Below, in pieces: positions 21,550-31,915 of a DNA stretch of 64,000 nt. The number at the start of each line of letters is the position of its first letter. Positions within the stretch are counted from its first letter, which is position 1. A program made the translations under genes and the position numbers. Below the pieces are notes generated by a model that saw nothing but the letters and a program-made list of their open reading frames with translations, had not been told where the DNA came from and ran no database searches. The DNA is from Polyporus tsugae (lineage: Eukaryota > Basidiomycota > Agaricomycetes > Polyporales > Polyporaceae), in NCBI GenBank assembly GCA_024305745.1, contig JAHRBS010000006.1, positions 126,501 to 190,500 of the forward strand, given 5' to 3'.

Positions 21550-21749
21550 TCCTTTTGGTGGGCAATTCGCAACGTGGCGGCTTAGTACTTCTCGTTTCCG
21601 TCTACTCGCACCCACTGACAGCACACCGCCACTGCATCATGCTCAGTGTCTCCCATCTAAGGGAAGCAGTCTTCACAGGGGAAGAATTGCTCCCCTTCTA
21701 GCCCGTAGCTTTTCACTTTTCAATCTGATGCACCGCCGGGCCGTGTACG

Positions 21750-22100
21750 TCGGAATCCAGTTCAGTTATCAGCGTCACTGAGGCAGAATGCTTTTGATAG
21801 TGATACTATCTGCAACCTGGCGGCGGCGGTTGTCGGCGAAAACGGACTTCTCTGTCCCCCTCAGTGCTCCGTGACTGCAGAGTCAGTTCAGAGCCGCCTT
21901 CACTGTTGCTACATACGATGCTTGGCCCATCTACGTGCATACGTTCAAACGTCAGGGCGACTCGGACAGTGCCAAACTTGACATAGGACAGGGACGGACG
22001 TGCACTGCACCGCGTGCGCTACTGTGCTCTACTTCAGCCTGGGTCATCTTGCGTGCGGTGGTGGCCTCATTTCCTGGCTACTTCCGGTCTGTCGAGGTGA
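21750..22100 (+). repeat. copy 2 of the repeated R6/R7/R9 upstream region
   Basis: Colinear with 13150-13450 and 26510-26870 (for example GATAGTGATACTATCTGCA and ACGGACGTGCACTGCACCGCG shared with 26.75 kb). It precedes the truncated gene R7. Confidence 0.65.
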
Positions 22101-22157
22101 GTTAAGTCATCCCCTCGGCCTATTGTATCCGCCTGCTTAAGCTTCGCTGCCCACCCC

Positions 22158-22691
22158 TTGCCAGTTCTAGCACCAGAGCCGTCTGAAGGAACGTTCCCCC
22201 AGTTCTGTAGCAGTCACGCATCTCGCAGGTTTCGCCGTCGACTCATGGGCATCCGGAACCTTGCCCCCGTCGCGTTTGGTGTGCAAGCGGGACATTGTAC
22301 CACGCCCATTCAAGCTACCTCCCTTCACCACGGCTCTATTGAGCATAACAAACGGCGGAAGTTCGGTAACAATGAACCTTTGCCATGTGTCAGTGATCTC
22401 TTCGATGTTCATTGCTGGCAAACGGTATCGTTATCCCCATGCTCCGTCGTCGCTTATTTCCTCAGTGGGTTCCCGATACCTAAAGAATCAGCATCCAGTG
22501 CTTCGAGTATCTGCACGCAAATATTCCCCTCCACAAGCGTGACAGGACCCGGAACCCCACACTCAAATACTCCGAGCCCTTCTCATGTGGCGTCCACTAC
22601 CCTTCAGAGTACAACCACGAACTCTCGTACGCTCCTGCTGTTGTATCACTGTGATAACTTATTTTCCAGGCAATACAGTTCAAGGAGATGA
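22158..22691 (+). pseudogene. R7: R6/R9-type gene with TM and tail deleted
   Basis: The frame encodes the R9-like ectodomain (LMG....L.PVAFGVQAG...HHGS) and the conserved FPIPKESASSASSIC stalk start. It then stops aligning with R9 near 22640 and resumes similarity to the R9 downstream flank (GATAACTTATT at 22657 versus 28516). About 1.1 kb containing the stalk, TM helix and tail present in R9 is missing. As read, the product would be secreted at most, or not made. Confidence 0.7.
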
Positions 22692-23138
22692 GTTCGAGGA
22701 CATCATGAATGCCACTTTCAGGCCCTTCCATTGTCGACGTCTTGTTCTACTGTCCTGTGAGCGTGTTTCAGTGGCAGCTAAACGACGTCACGACTATCGT
22801 TGCCGAAGTTCATGCTGACGTGTTCCATAGACATCTGTATATCCCACTTCGCTGATGTCGGGCCAGCTTGAGCCCGAGCAGTTGCCGGCTGTCGTGCCCT
22901 AGCAGTCGCGATTGTCTTCTTCGAAGGAGTGCGGACGTAAGTAGTTCATCGCGATATCATTCGTGTGGTATTCCGTGGCACATATACTCACGAAATGTCA
23001 GCATTTAATATCTTCGGCCACCCGGTTACCATGGATAGCCTGGGTCGCATTGTTCCTGGCTCATTCTATCGTAAAATTTGCCACGCCATGTCAAACTTTA
23101 ACCGCACAAGACATTACTAGTAGTCCGCCGTGCATACC
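22692..23138. other. intergenic between R7 and R8, copy of 28.5-29.2 kb
   Basis: The sequence is colinear with the spacer between R9 and R10 (shared blocks such as CATCTGTATATCCCACTTCGCTGATGTCGGG and AACTTTAACCGCACAAGACATTACTAG in parts). This shows that the two-gene block was duplicated as a unit. No gene is seen. Confidence 0.65.
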
Positions 23139-24741
23139 ATGACCGTGCTTTGTGTTTGTGTTTCTTCCTCGACCCTCGTTGTGCTGTTGGTGTGGTCGCT
23201 GTTGCGTATTTTGCCTCTGAGGTGAGGATTCCTGACCTCCATGCATGAGATCGACTGCGCTCACCGTGATTCAGAGATATCTTCAGCTCCACTCTTTACC
23301 CTTATGTGCAGCCTGTGGACTTCGCTCAACACGGCGCGCTGACCCTTCGCTCAGATACTCATCCAGAGAAGGCTCTGCGGATATCAGTCGGTATGCCAGC
23401 ATACAACTTCGATCCCCTCACTGCCGCCACCGCCACCCTTCACCGGGGTGCCAACCATCCCTTCATTTTCGCGTTCGCTGCCCCCGCGGAAACTAGTACC
23501 GTCTCAGGTGCCAGTGCAACCACGTTCCCTTTGGGCGTTGCTGTTTCCCGGGGTGCTGTCCTCCTCGCCGATCTCTCCGACGACTCCGACTCCGACTCCG
23601 ACTCCGACTCCGACGACGATTGCGATCAAGACTCTTCCAAGACTCCGCCAGGCCACGGGGGAACCCCACCCGGCCAGGAAAAGAAAGCGTGCCGTACGGG
23701 CAGTACTACCGCTGCGCCTACTACTTCAAGTTCGACAACGACGCCTTCTCCCTCGCAATCGCCTCCAACTCCCTCACAGTCGCCGTCTCCTCCAACTGCG
23801 CCTAGCCTTACTTTGACTTCTCCCGAAGTTGATCCATCGCAATCGACTCAGGAATCCAGTTCTACATCCGATACAGACGACTCGGCGACTTCGACAGGCC
23901 CGGGTGCCAGTCAACCTCCATCGAGCAGCACCCGGTCTCTGGGCCCGCAAGGAACCACAACAGGTTCCACCTCAACGTCCTCCACCAGCTATTCCCTGTC
24001 CACTCCCCTGGCGGCCTCATCCCACTCTGGGGTGCCCGCCGCGAACCTATCCACGCCGCCAACGCCGACGGCCCCAACGCCTACGCAGCCCTCCTCGGCC
24101 GGTGGCACTCCGGCTTCAGGACTCAGCGCCGGCTCCGCCGTCGGCATCGCGCTCGGGGTGTTCGCAGCGGCCGGTATTTTCGTCGCAGCCGCGCTCTTCC
24201 TGTTCCTGCTCCTCCGGAAGCGGAAGCGTCGCCACAAACTTCGCGACTCCGCTGCGGACTCGACGACATTGAAGCGGCAACTGACGTCGTCCGTTGAAGG
24301 TGCGCTCGCGCTTTCCTGCCCCGCTTCGGGCTTCCTGCACGCCCACTGACCCGCTTCCCACCTTTGAACGTTGTCGCGGGGACTCGGATGGCGCTAGATG
24401 ATTCAGACGGTACTTCCCCGAGCCGCCGGCCGCTCAGTTCGACCTGGTCGTGGTTTGGCTCGCTCCCGATCGGCTCGGAGCCCAGTGATCCTGATCCTGA
24501 TCATGATCATGAATACAGATACGAGTACGGAACGAGCCCGCATCCGCGCTCGCCAGACGACCCGTTCCAGGATCAGGACACAGAGAAAGGCGCGATTGTC
24601 GGCGATCTGCATCCGCGCGCACCCACGCGCGCGCCATCGCCGTACCGTGACTCCTTCGCTGCCCCAGCCCATGTCGAGCACGCACCCGCGCCCGCGCTCG
24701 CTCCTCAACCTGAGCCTGAGGACTCGGAAGATACTGCGTAG
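23139..24741 (+). CDS. R8: type I membrane protein, WFGS tail cut short by TAG
   Basis: Exons 23139-23221, 23275-24299 and 24407-24741 give 480 aa, with introns of phase 2 and phase 1. Exon 1 is a clean signal peptide (STLVVLLVWSLLRILPL). The ectodomain has a different motif set (DFAQHGALTLRS, ISVGMPAYNFDP, TTFPLGVAVSRGAV), followed by an acidic DSDSDSDSD run, a Ser/Thr/Pro stalk, a TM helix (AVGIALGVFAAAGIFVAAALFLF) and RKRKRRHK. The tail begins DGTSPSRRPLSSTWSWFGS. The frame ends at a TAG (24739-24741) just before sequence that would encode LFALAVMDYSAS, the continuation seen in R10, so the C-terminus is probably truncated. Confidence 0.78.
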
Positions 24742-25500
24742 CTGTTCGCGCTGGCTGTGATGGACTACTCGGCGTCCACGCTGCCTTTACACTCGAGTCC
24801 GGCCAGGCTGGGACACTGGCATGCCGGAGATGGGCGGGGATGGCGTCGGGGCACTAGGACCGCCGCGCGACCCGTTTATGGACCCGCGGGTCTCTGGGGT
24901 CGATGGAAACAAACTCTGTTGGGGTGGCGAACATGGAGGTTCTGTGAAAAAACGGAGAGGCGTAGAGGCGTGGGTGGAGTGGCTGGAGGAGACGGGACCA
25001 TTTGTAATCGATATGCCGCACTCGGACAATCGCTTGAAGTTCGCTGACGTATAATTATCTTTGCATTAGATTTGCATATAGTATCTCCATCGCGTTCAAC
25101 CCATACTGACCAATTGGCATGGGCTGATCCAACCGTCGGTTTCTTCCATGGGCGGGGGGACGGACACGAATACGCTCTCACCAACAGATTTCCAACTCCC
25201 CGCGACCGGTCCATGGCATCCACTGACGTCGTTATCACAGGTATAAGCAATTATGTAACAGCTCCGGCGCGGGAGGGAGCACTGCAGGCAGTTTCGAATC
25301 ACGTCCAGGACCGCTCTCGACACGCACGCTGTCCGCGGGAGACCTTCTCCGGCAATATGCCTTCCCGCCTGCGGCGCTCTTGCCCCCGTGTAGGTCTTTA
25401 TGCGCCCATGTCCGAGGCGCGCGCGATTGCTCGCAGCTGCGAGCAAAGGTGCTTGGGCGCAGATGCCAGAGAGATGACTGGCCGAGAGATCACCCAGTGT
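24742..25500. other. 3' remnant of the R8 tail and spacer
   Basis: The first 170 bases are the untranslated continuation of the ancestral tail (RDPFMDPRVSG.. still readable, matching RDPFADPRVSG in R10). Beyond 25060 I see no gene. Confidence 0.5.
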
Positions 25501-25509
25501 GACCGAGGG

Positions 25510-25560
25510 CAGTGCACCATGGTCACTTACTGTTACGTCACGCATTTGTCACCCTGGCTG
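25510..25560. other. paralogous unoccupied transposon target
   Basis: GACCGAGGGCAGTGCACCAT and TACGTCACGCATTTG here match the left flank of the element (CACCGAGGGCAGTGCATCAC...ACGTCACGCGT). The following bases (TTCTCGTTTCCGTCCACTTGCA...CATGCTCAGTGTCTCCCATC) match the right flank from 21549 onward (TTCTCGTTTCCGTCTACTCGCA...CATGCTCAGTGTCTCCCATC). Only one copy of the 9-mer (GTCACGCAT) and no insertion lies between. Confidence 0.8.
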
Positions 25561-25729
25561 GCTGGATGGCGACTCTAAATTCTCGTTTCCGTCCACTTGC
25601 ATCAAACCGCTGGCTGATCATTGTGGAGGACGCCGCCACATGCTCAGTGTCTCCCATCCAGGAGAAGGAGTCTTAAGAGGGGAAGAAGAAGTGACTGGCT
25701 TTAACTGTCAGTGCTCAATCTGCCACGGT

Positions 25730-26370
25730 ACGTCAGAATCCAGGCCAGTTATCAACATCACTGAGGTAGAACGTTCTTGATACATAGTGATACCATCTGC
25801 AGTTCAGCGGCGTTTGTCAACCCAAAACAACTTCTCTGCCACCCCTGTGCACCATCGCCTCAGTTCGGAGTCGCCTTCTCCGTTCAAGTTGCTACCATGC
25901 CTCCCCCCTCCACTTCCAAGCGCTATATCTGTGCTGCCCTTCTGGGACATGCACAGCTCGGTATGCAACACCGGGCCCTACTTTAACTCAGAGCCTCTAT
26001 CCGCCTGCAGAGGTGGTCTCCTCCTGGCTACCCGAAGGATTGCCCAGGTGAGCAAAGTCAAACGATTAGTTCGTCGGTTTACACCTCGCTTTAAGATCGT
26101 TTCCGACCCTTAAATCGACGCAGGAGGAAGCGTCCTAGTTTCTGTGACCGTCGCGTATCCTGTAGGATTCGTCAACACACAATGGTCGTCCAGGACGAAG
26201 CTCTTCCCGCTTCTCCCGCACTGAATCGAACTCTGAAACTCTGCATCATGTATGGGCTGCCTTCCGAGGGAGATCACGTCCAGTACGCCGCGCGTTTTTC
26301 ATTCTTCGGCCGGGGGTTGACGCCTGTTGACGTTGACGCGGCTTACAACGTGGCAAACCCGAATGCGTCT
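25730..26370 (+). pseudogene. fragment of an R6/R9-type gene start
   Basis: A third copy of the repeated upstream region (25730-26050) is followed by a short ectodomain-like stretch (SVTVAYPVGFV.TQW near 26130-26190) that resembles the start of R7 and R9. Stops follow, and no TM or tail is present before the next copy begins at about 26510. Confidence 0.5.
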
Positions 26371-26509
26371 TGAACTTGTTTCCGTCAACTCCATCTGTAC
26401 CCAAGTCACTGCCGCTCCCCGTTCATCGTGGGGCGCATCGCCCAGGAATGCCTAACATTGCGGCCTCCCGTTTACAAGAAGGCACCTCGAGAACTAGCTT
26501 TGGTTCTCT

Positions 26510-26870
26510 ATCTGATGTACGTCGGAATATACATGGTTCAGCTGTCCAGCGTCCGAGCTGATGCAGAACGTTCTTGACTGTGATAGCATCGGCAGCTCAG
26601 CGGCGTTTGTCCGCACAAAACGACCTTCTATGCCGCCCAAAGTGCACCACCGCCTCAAACGGTACAGAGTCGCCTTCGCCGTTGCTACGATACTCGTCCC
26701 ATCCAACATACGCTCGGACGCCGACGCCGGCGCCGTCAAACGTTAAATGAGACAAGGACGGACGTGCACTGCACCGCGTGCGCCACTACGCCATACTTCA
26801 GCTGGGGTCGTCTGTCTTGCGGCACACGGGGGTCCCATCTCCTGGCTACTTGCAGCTCGTCGAGGTCAGT
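26510..26870 (+). repeat. copy 4 of the repeated R6/R7/R9 upstream region
   Basis: Colinear with 21750-22100. It includes a 118-nt candidate leader exon (26747-26864, ATG AGA CAA..) followed by a GTCAGT donor, upstream of R9. Confidence 0.6.
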
Positions 26871-26969
26871 CAAGTCGTCCCCTCGGCCTATGGTGTCCAC
26901 CTGCTCAATCTTCGCTTCAGGCTCCTTTCCGGCTCTAGCACCAGAGCTATCTGAAGGAACGTCCCCCAG

Positions 26970-28433
26970 TTGTATGAAGGTGGTGTATCTCGCATGTTTA
27001 GTCATCGACTCATGGGCAACCAGGACCTTGTCTCTATGGCTTTTGGTGCGCAAGCGGGAGATGGTCCCACGCCGCTTGTTACCCCCTCTCACCACGGCTC
27101 TAATCAGCATATCGAACGGCGGCAGTCCAGTGAAAGTAATCCTTTTTCATGTGCGCTTGAGGATATCCCGTGCTTGTGCTCGTTCGTCACCCACGAGCCG
27201 CGACCTACTGGGATAACGATACCTAAAGAAGTGGCTTCTGTTGCGAGCAGGGTATGCCAGCTATTACCTTCCTCCGCGGGTACGACAGGAGCTGAAACAC
27301 CAGTCCCAAATCCCCCGAGCGCTTCCCCTGTGGCGTCAACTACCCCTCCCTTGACGTCTTCGAGTGCACAGAGTACAATCGCGAACTCTCCTACTCTCAC
27401 TTCCTCACCAACACTGACAACCACGGGTACCGCGCCGATGAGTAACGGAATCTCTAGCCCTTTCCCCTCTCCCTCGATGTCAAGTGGGTCGGATGGCGGC
27501 AACATGAACGCATTCGTATCATCCTCCAATTCCCAATCTTTCCAGGCCGTTGCATCCCACTCGACGGTAGCTGCCTCGGATTCTTCTGCGTCTCGCTCCT
27601 CGGCCCTATCTCCAGCTGCCACCATATCCCCTCTGCCCTATTCTCCCCTTTCGGGAGGGCCGAGTAGCGCATCGCCGACTCGGATGCCATCGGACTCGCA
27701 TCGTCTCAACGTCGGGACCATCATCGGCATCGCCCTTGGTGCATTCGCAGTGGTCATCTGCATCGCGCTTACGCTCTTCTTCCTCCTCCGCCGGCGCGTG
27801 CGAAGGAGATCGAAGCGTATGTCCGTCGACAGCTCTCGGCGGCGCCTCAAGCCATACTCATACGACTGTGCGTTCGAAAGCTCGTCCCACCCGCATGCAC
27901 GAGACCATCTTGCTGACTTTGCTGCGACTCTATCTCCACCCTTCCTGGTTATTTCGTGTGTAGATTCTCCAAGCCGCCCGATCAGCTCCGTGTGGACTCG
28001 GACGGGGTTCGGCTCCGTGTCGATCGCCTCCGAGTCGCACTTGGAGCCGGAGCCCCAGCCAGGACTCAGCCCGCACTCCCTCGACTTTCAGTTCGCGGAG
28101 AAGGACGCGGCTACTACCCAGCGCTCGTCGGAAGCGTACACCCTGTCTCCGTGTCCCTCCCCGGCTCTGGCGGAGGCCGAGCCGCTGGCGCGGGGCGCGT
28201 CGCCTTTACCGCTGGTGCCGTCAGCGCACGACGATATTTCTTACCAGACGGTCCCCTGCCCAGCTCCAGGAGCACTGTCGTCCACAGACCTTCTCGCGGT
28301 CGCGGTCGCGAGGACGGATTACGCCATTGCAAATCGTATGGACCATAACGATGGGGCGGTACGACGGAGAGCGTCAGGGGTGAGCACCACGACGGCGACC
28401 TCTGGCGATGTGCAGAGTGTAGAGGCGCTATGA
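26970..28433 (+). CDS. R9: type I membrane protein with GFGS/VEAL tail
   Basis: The open frame 26970-28433 has a 96-base, in-frame, splice-consistent intron at 27868-27963; the spliced length is 455 codons. The ectodomain resembles R6 and R7 (LVSMAFGAQAGDGPTPL, FSCALEDIPCLC). The stalk starts GITIPKEVASVASRVC, the TM helix is TIIGIALGAFAVVICIALTLFFLL, and the stop-transfer RRRVRRRSKR. The tail has SRPISSVWTRTGFGS, HSLDFQFAEK and LAVAVARTDYA, and ends GDVQSVEAL like R6. The true start is unresolved: no ATG with a signal peptide is in frame, and the upstream leader exon candidate (26747-26864) joins in the wrong phase at the obvious acceptor. The C-terminal two-thirds are secure. Confidence 0.7.
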   Translation: MYEGGVSRMFSHRLMGNQDLVSMAFGAQAGDGPTPLVTPSHHGSNQHIERRQSSESNPFSCALEDIPCLCSFVTHEPRPTGITIPKEVASVASRVCQLLPSSAGTTGAETPVPNPPSASPVASTTPPLTSSSAQSTIANSPTLTSSPTLTTTGTAPMSNGISSPFPSPSMSSGSDGGNMNAFVSSSNSQSFQAVASHSTVAASDSSASRSSALSPAATISPLPYSPLSGGPSSASPTRMPSDSHRLNVGTIIGIALGAFAVVICIALTLFFLLRRRVRRRSKRMSVDSSRRRLKPYSYDCAFESSSHPHARDHLADFAATLSPPFLVISCVDSPSRPISSVWTRTGFGSVSIASESHLEPEPQPGLSPHSLDFQFAEKDAATTQRSSEAYTLSPCPSPALAEAEPLARGASPLPLVPSAHDDISYQTVPCPAPGALSSTDLLAVAVARTDYAIANRMDHNDGAVRRRASGVSTTTATSGDVQSVEAL

Positions 28434-29215
28434 GTGGGCTCGCGCGGACCGGGTGAGATTGGTTTTCCTTCAAGTTGGCGGCGGCGGGCCACAGTGCTGG
28501 CTGAGGTTCCGGCTTTGATAACTTATTATTTGTAATACAGACCAAGGGGGTGAATTTGAGGACCTCGCCGCGCACGACTACCTCCGAAAGTTATGTGATT
28601 GAGTCAGAAACGGCGCAGGGTGTCACGGTCGACCGCTGCTCCGAGACGGCGCGCGCTGTTCGGTTTGCGGCACGGCCCGGGCCGGATCATTGCCGCATCA
28701 CAACATCTGAATCATCCACTGGGGTCACGCTCTTTCAGACCCTTCCATTATCATCGACGTCTTATTATGAGTACCCTGTGAGCGCGGGCTGGTAGCTAGA
28801 CGACGGAGTCGCGACTGGGCCCGTCGTTGCTGTTCATACTGACATGTTCCCTAGACATCTATATACTTATCCCACTTCGCTGATGTCGGGCTAGCTTAAC
28901 TTGCCCGAGCATTCACCAGCTGCTGTACCCTGGAAATGTTGCGGTCGTCCTCTTCAGAGACGTGCAGATGTAAGTAGCTCATTGCAACGTCATCCATGCG
29001 ATATTCCGTGGCACACATACTCATGGAGTGCCCGTTCGTATGCTATCGCATCCAACCTCTCCCCTCTCCCCTCAGTCGCGAGCATCAGCCAGATGACAGG
29101 CCGCCCGCCTGGTAACCACGGATAGCCTGGGTCGCATTGTTCCTCGGCCATTCTCCGGTCGGCTTCGCCACGCCATGTCAAACTTTAACCGCACAAGACA
29201 TTACTAGCAGTCTGC
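28434..29215. other. spacer between R9 and R10
   Basis: Colinear with 22650-23130. No gene is seen. Confidence 0.5.
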
Positions 29216-29229
29216 GCTGTGTACCGCCA

Positions 29230-30975
29230 ATGCTACGCTCTTCAATTTCTCCCTCGACCTCAACCTCGACTCGGACCCCCGTTGCGCGGTCGTGCTCGCT
29301 TCCGTGTGTTCTGTCTCTGAGGTGAGCGTTCTCGATCTCCTTGCGGGAAGTCGATTGCGGCCGCTAACCGCGATTCAGCGATCATATATCCAGCTCCACT
29401 CTTTAGGCATGTACGGGAGTTCATGCAACTCGGCGCGCTGTCCTTCGCTCAAATACTCACCCAGAGTAGGCATTACGGTGGATACCAGTTGGTATGCCAG
29501 CATTCAAGTTCGATCCCAAGTTCACCACCATCACCGCAACCTCCACTCTTCCGGGTGGCGGTTCTTTCACCGTCACGTTCACCGCCCTTGCGAAAACCAC
29601 CATCTCAGGCGCCACTACATTCCCTTTTGGTGTTGCTGTTTCCGGTACTGCGATCGTCCCTGTTCTCTTCGACAACAATTGCGATCCAAATGACAATGGA
29701 GGCGGCCACGATCACTCCGGGCCTTCACCTGGCCGTGGGGGAACCCCACCAGGTCGGAGGAAGAAAGAGAATACCGCGTGTTCTACGGGCAGTCCACCTC
29801 CACCCGCTTCAACAACAACGCCTCCTTCCGCACCGTCAACTGCGCCTTCCTCAAGCCCGTCTCCTCCGACCTCGACCGAAGTTGATGCATCGCAATCAGC
29901 CCAGGAATCAAGTCCTACAACACCTACAGATCACCCAACTTCAACGGGAAGACAACCTCCATCGACCACCCAGTCCTCAGACCCGACAGACTCCACAGCC
30001 GCAGGTTCCATCGCCACCTCGTCCCCCAGCCCTTCCTCGTCCATGTACCTCTCAGTCTCGTCGGACTCTGGGGTGTCCGCCACGAATCTGTCCTCCACAC
30101 ATCCAACACCTCCGACGGCCCCGACTCTGCCCACAAAGTCCCCCTCCGCCGCCGCTGGCACTCCGGCTTCAAGCTCAGGACTCAGCGCGGGGTCCGCCGT
30201 CGGCATCGCGCTCGGGGTGTTCGTGGCGGCTGGTATTCTCATCGCAGCCGCGGTGTTCCTGTTTCTGTTCCTCCGGAAGCGGAAGCGTCGCCGCAAACGC
30301 GAGTCGGAGGACTCGACGAAGCGGCAACTGACATCGTCCGAAGGTGGGCTCCGCCTGCTTCTTTCCCGCATCCCGCATCCCCACTGACCCGCTTACCCGC
30401 TTCCATCTTCTTTCTAACATTGCTATGGAAATGGCGCGGAATGTGGGAATGCAGATACCCCGAGCCGACCGCTCAGTTCGACCTGGTCATGGTTTGGCTC
30501 CCTCCCGATCGCCTCGGAGCCGGATCATGCACATGAACACGGGCACGGAGCGAATCCCTACATCAGCAGCGATTTGGGGCCGCGCACCGGCATGCCGCCG
30601 CACGACCCTACGCACGCCCAATCGGTGAGCCCAATCCCGCCCCCAGTCCAGGTCGAACACGCGTTCGCGTCCGCGCACGCTCAGGCCCCTCAGCCCGAGC
30701 CTGAGGACGGCGCTGCGCATCCAGTGCTCGCGCTGGCGGCGATGGATTACTCTGCCTCCCGTCTGCCCCCCCACAGCACCTCCGACAGCTCAGTCGCGCG
30801 CGGTAGACGACTTGGATCTGGGGCCCTGGGACGTGCGGAATGTCGGGCGGGACAATAACGGAGGGACACAAGGACCGCGCGACCCATTCGCGGACCCGCG
30901 AGTGTCTGGGATCAGTCGAAAGTCGACGTCGATGGCAACGAGTTCCGCTGAGGTTGCGAGCGTTGAGGCTCTGTG
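29230..30975 (+). pseudogene. R10: decayed copy of R8
   Basis: Homologous to R8 throughout. The central frame 29494-30343 encodes MPAFKFDP, TTFPFGVAVSGTAIV, the stalk, the TM helix (AVGIALGVFVAAGILIAAAVFLF) and RKRKRRRKR; an intron at 30344-30454 leads to DTPSRPLSSTWSWFGS. Two kinds of damage are visible. The region equivalent to R8 exon 2 has in-frame stops upstream of 29494, and the signal exon is degenerate. In the tail, a run of seven C (30766-30772) shifts the frame so translation ends at 30858; with six C the frame would run on to SAEVASVEAL and a stop at 30975. Expression of a shortened form cannot be excluded. Confidence 0.72.
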
Positions 30976-31915
30976 AGGGCTGAGGGCTGAGGGCGCGCAA
31001 AGTCGACGGCAGGCAGTGTTGGACTCGGACTGAGTAGATATGTCAATATACCGGAATCGGAGGAACGTTTGAACTTTGCTACTGTACTTTTGCATTAGAA
31101 AGTTTATGCTGTACATACTATCGCGCACATGCGCACTTGGTTATATCTGTTGCTGTTGGTCGTGATCAAGCTTCTCAAGTTCAGGACCCCGCGCGATGAT
31201 GTTCCTCGCGACACGTGCACTATGTGACCTGCTGCGAAAAGTCGCCTAGACTCGTGGCGGAGATTCGCGGCTTTCTTCTCGACTCGTACCTTCCTCCTTA
31301 CCATCTCATCCCAGTGAACGATGTAACATCTCCGACTGCCGCCACGGCATTCAAATGCATGGAGAAGAACTGTCAGTGCGTCATTATACTCTTCGCAGGC
31401 TAGGTACGTTCCCAGCGATGCAATGCGTGTCAAGTTCAAGTGGGACGGAATCTTCGCCATCTAGTGCCACCACGATTTATCATGCGATCTGTCAGACGGT
31501 GCCATACTTCTTGGTCCTATCTTCGCTGCATTGCGCATGGCGGAACGATTCGTGTCCGTTTTCGCGGCGCGACCTCGTTCTGGTCAGACTCCGCATGTTG
31601 GCCGCCCGCTGAGCGCTCGGAGAACGTACCCGCCATTGTCCACCTGGTAGTTCGATCGCAATGCGGTCAAACTTCCCTGTCTTGAGATGGAGTCGTGACA
31701 CTTTCGACCCCCCGTACATAGGGTTCGCTGGTGCAGTCACACATCTCGTACGGACGCTTGAGGTCTCGTTTGAAGAGTCCCCTGGAGTACGGTTCGCGTT
31801 GTCTCCTCATCAAGTGAGTGCGCCATTTTGGTTGTAATGTGATGTACTGACCAGATAGCGAACATGAGCAGCTCTTTTGTGGATATATATTGCATAGGGT
31901 CGACAGCTCAACGAC
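30976..31915. other. spacer between R10 and R11 with possible ectodomain relic
   Basis: A stretch at about 31690-31815 reads DPPYIGFAGAVTHLVRTLEV in one frame, before a GTGAGT donor. It resembles ectodomain starts of R6/R7 (VTH.AG) but is cut off upstream by stops. I treat it as a relic or unresolved 5' exon. Confidence 0.35.

Noticed and set aside
26764..27216. Alternative frame for the R9 ectodomain that aligns with a frame in R7
   Set aside because: It stops before the stalk and TM and needs an unproven intron to rejoin. I kept the frame continuous with the TM helix but flagged the 5' end as unresolved.
29423..30331. A 302-codon plus frame overlapping R10
   Set aside because: It is the +1 shadow of the R10 frame (His/Arg/Pro-rich), with no TM helix; the R10 frame carries the stalk and TM.
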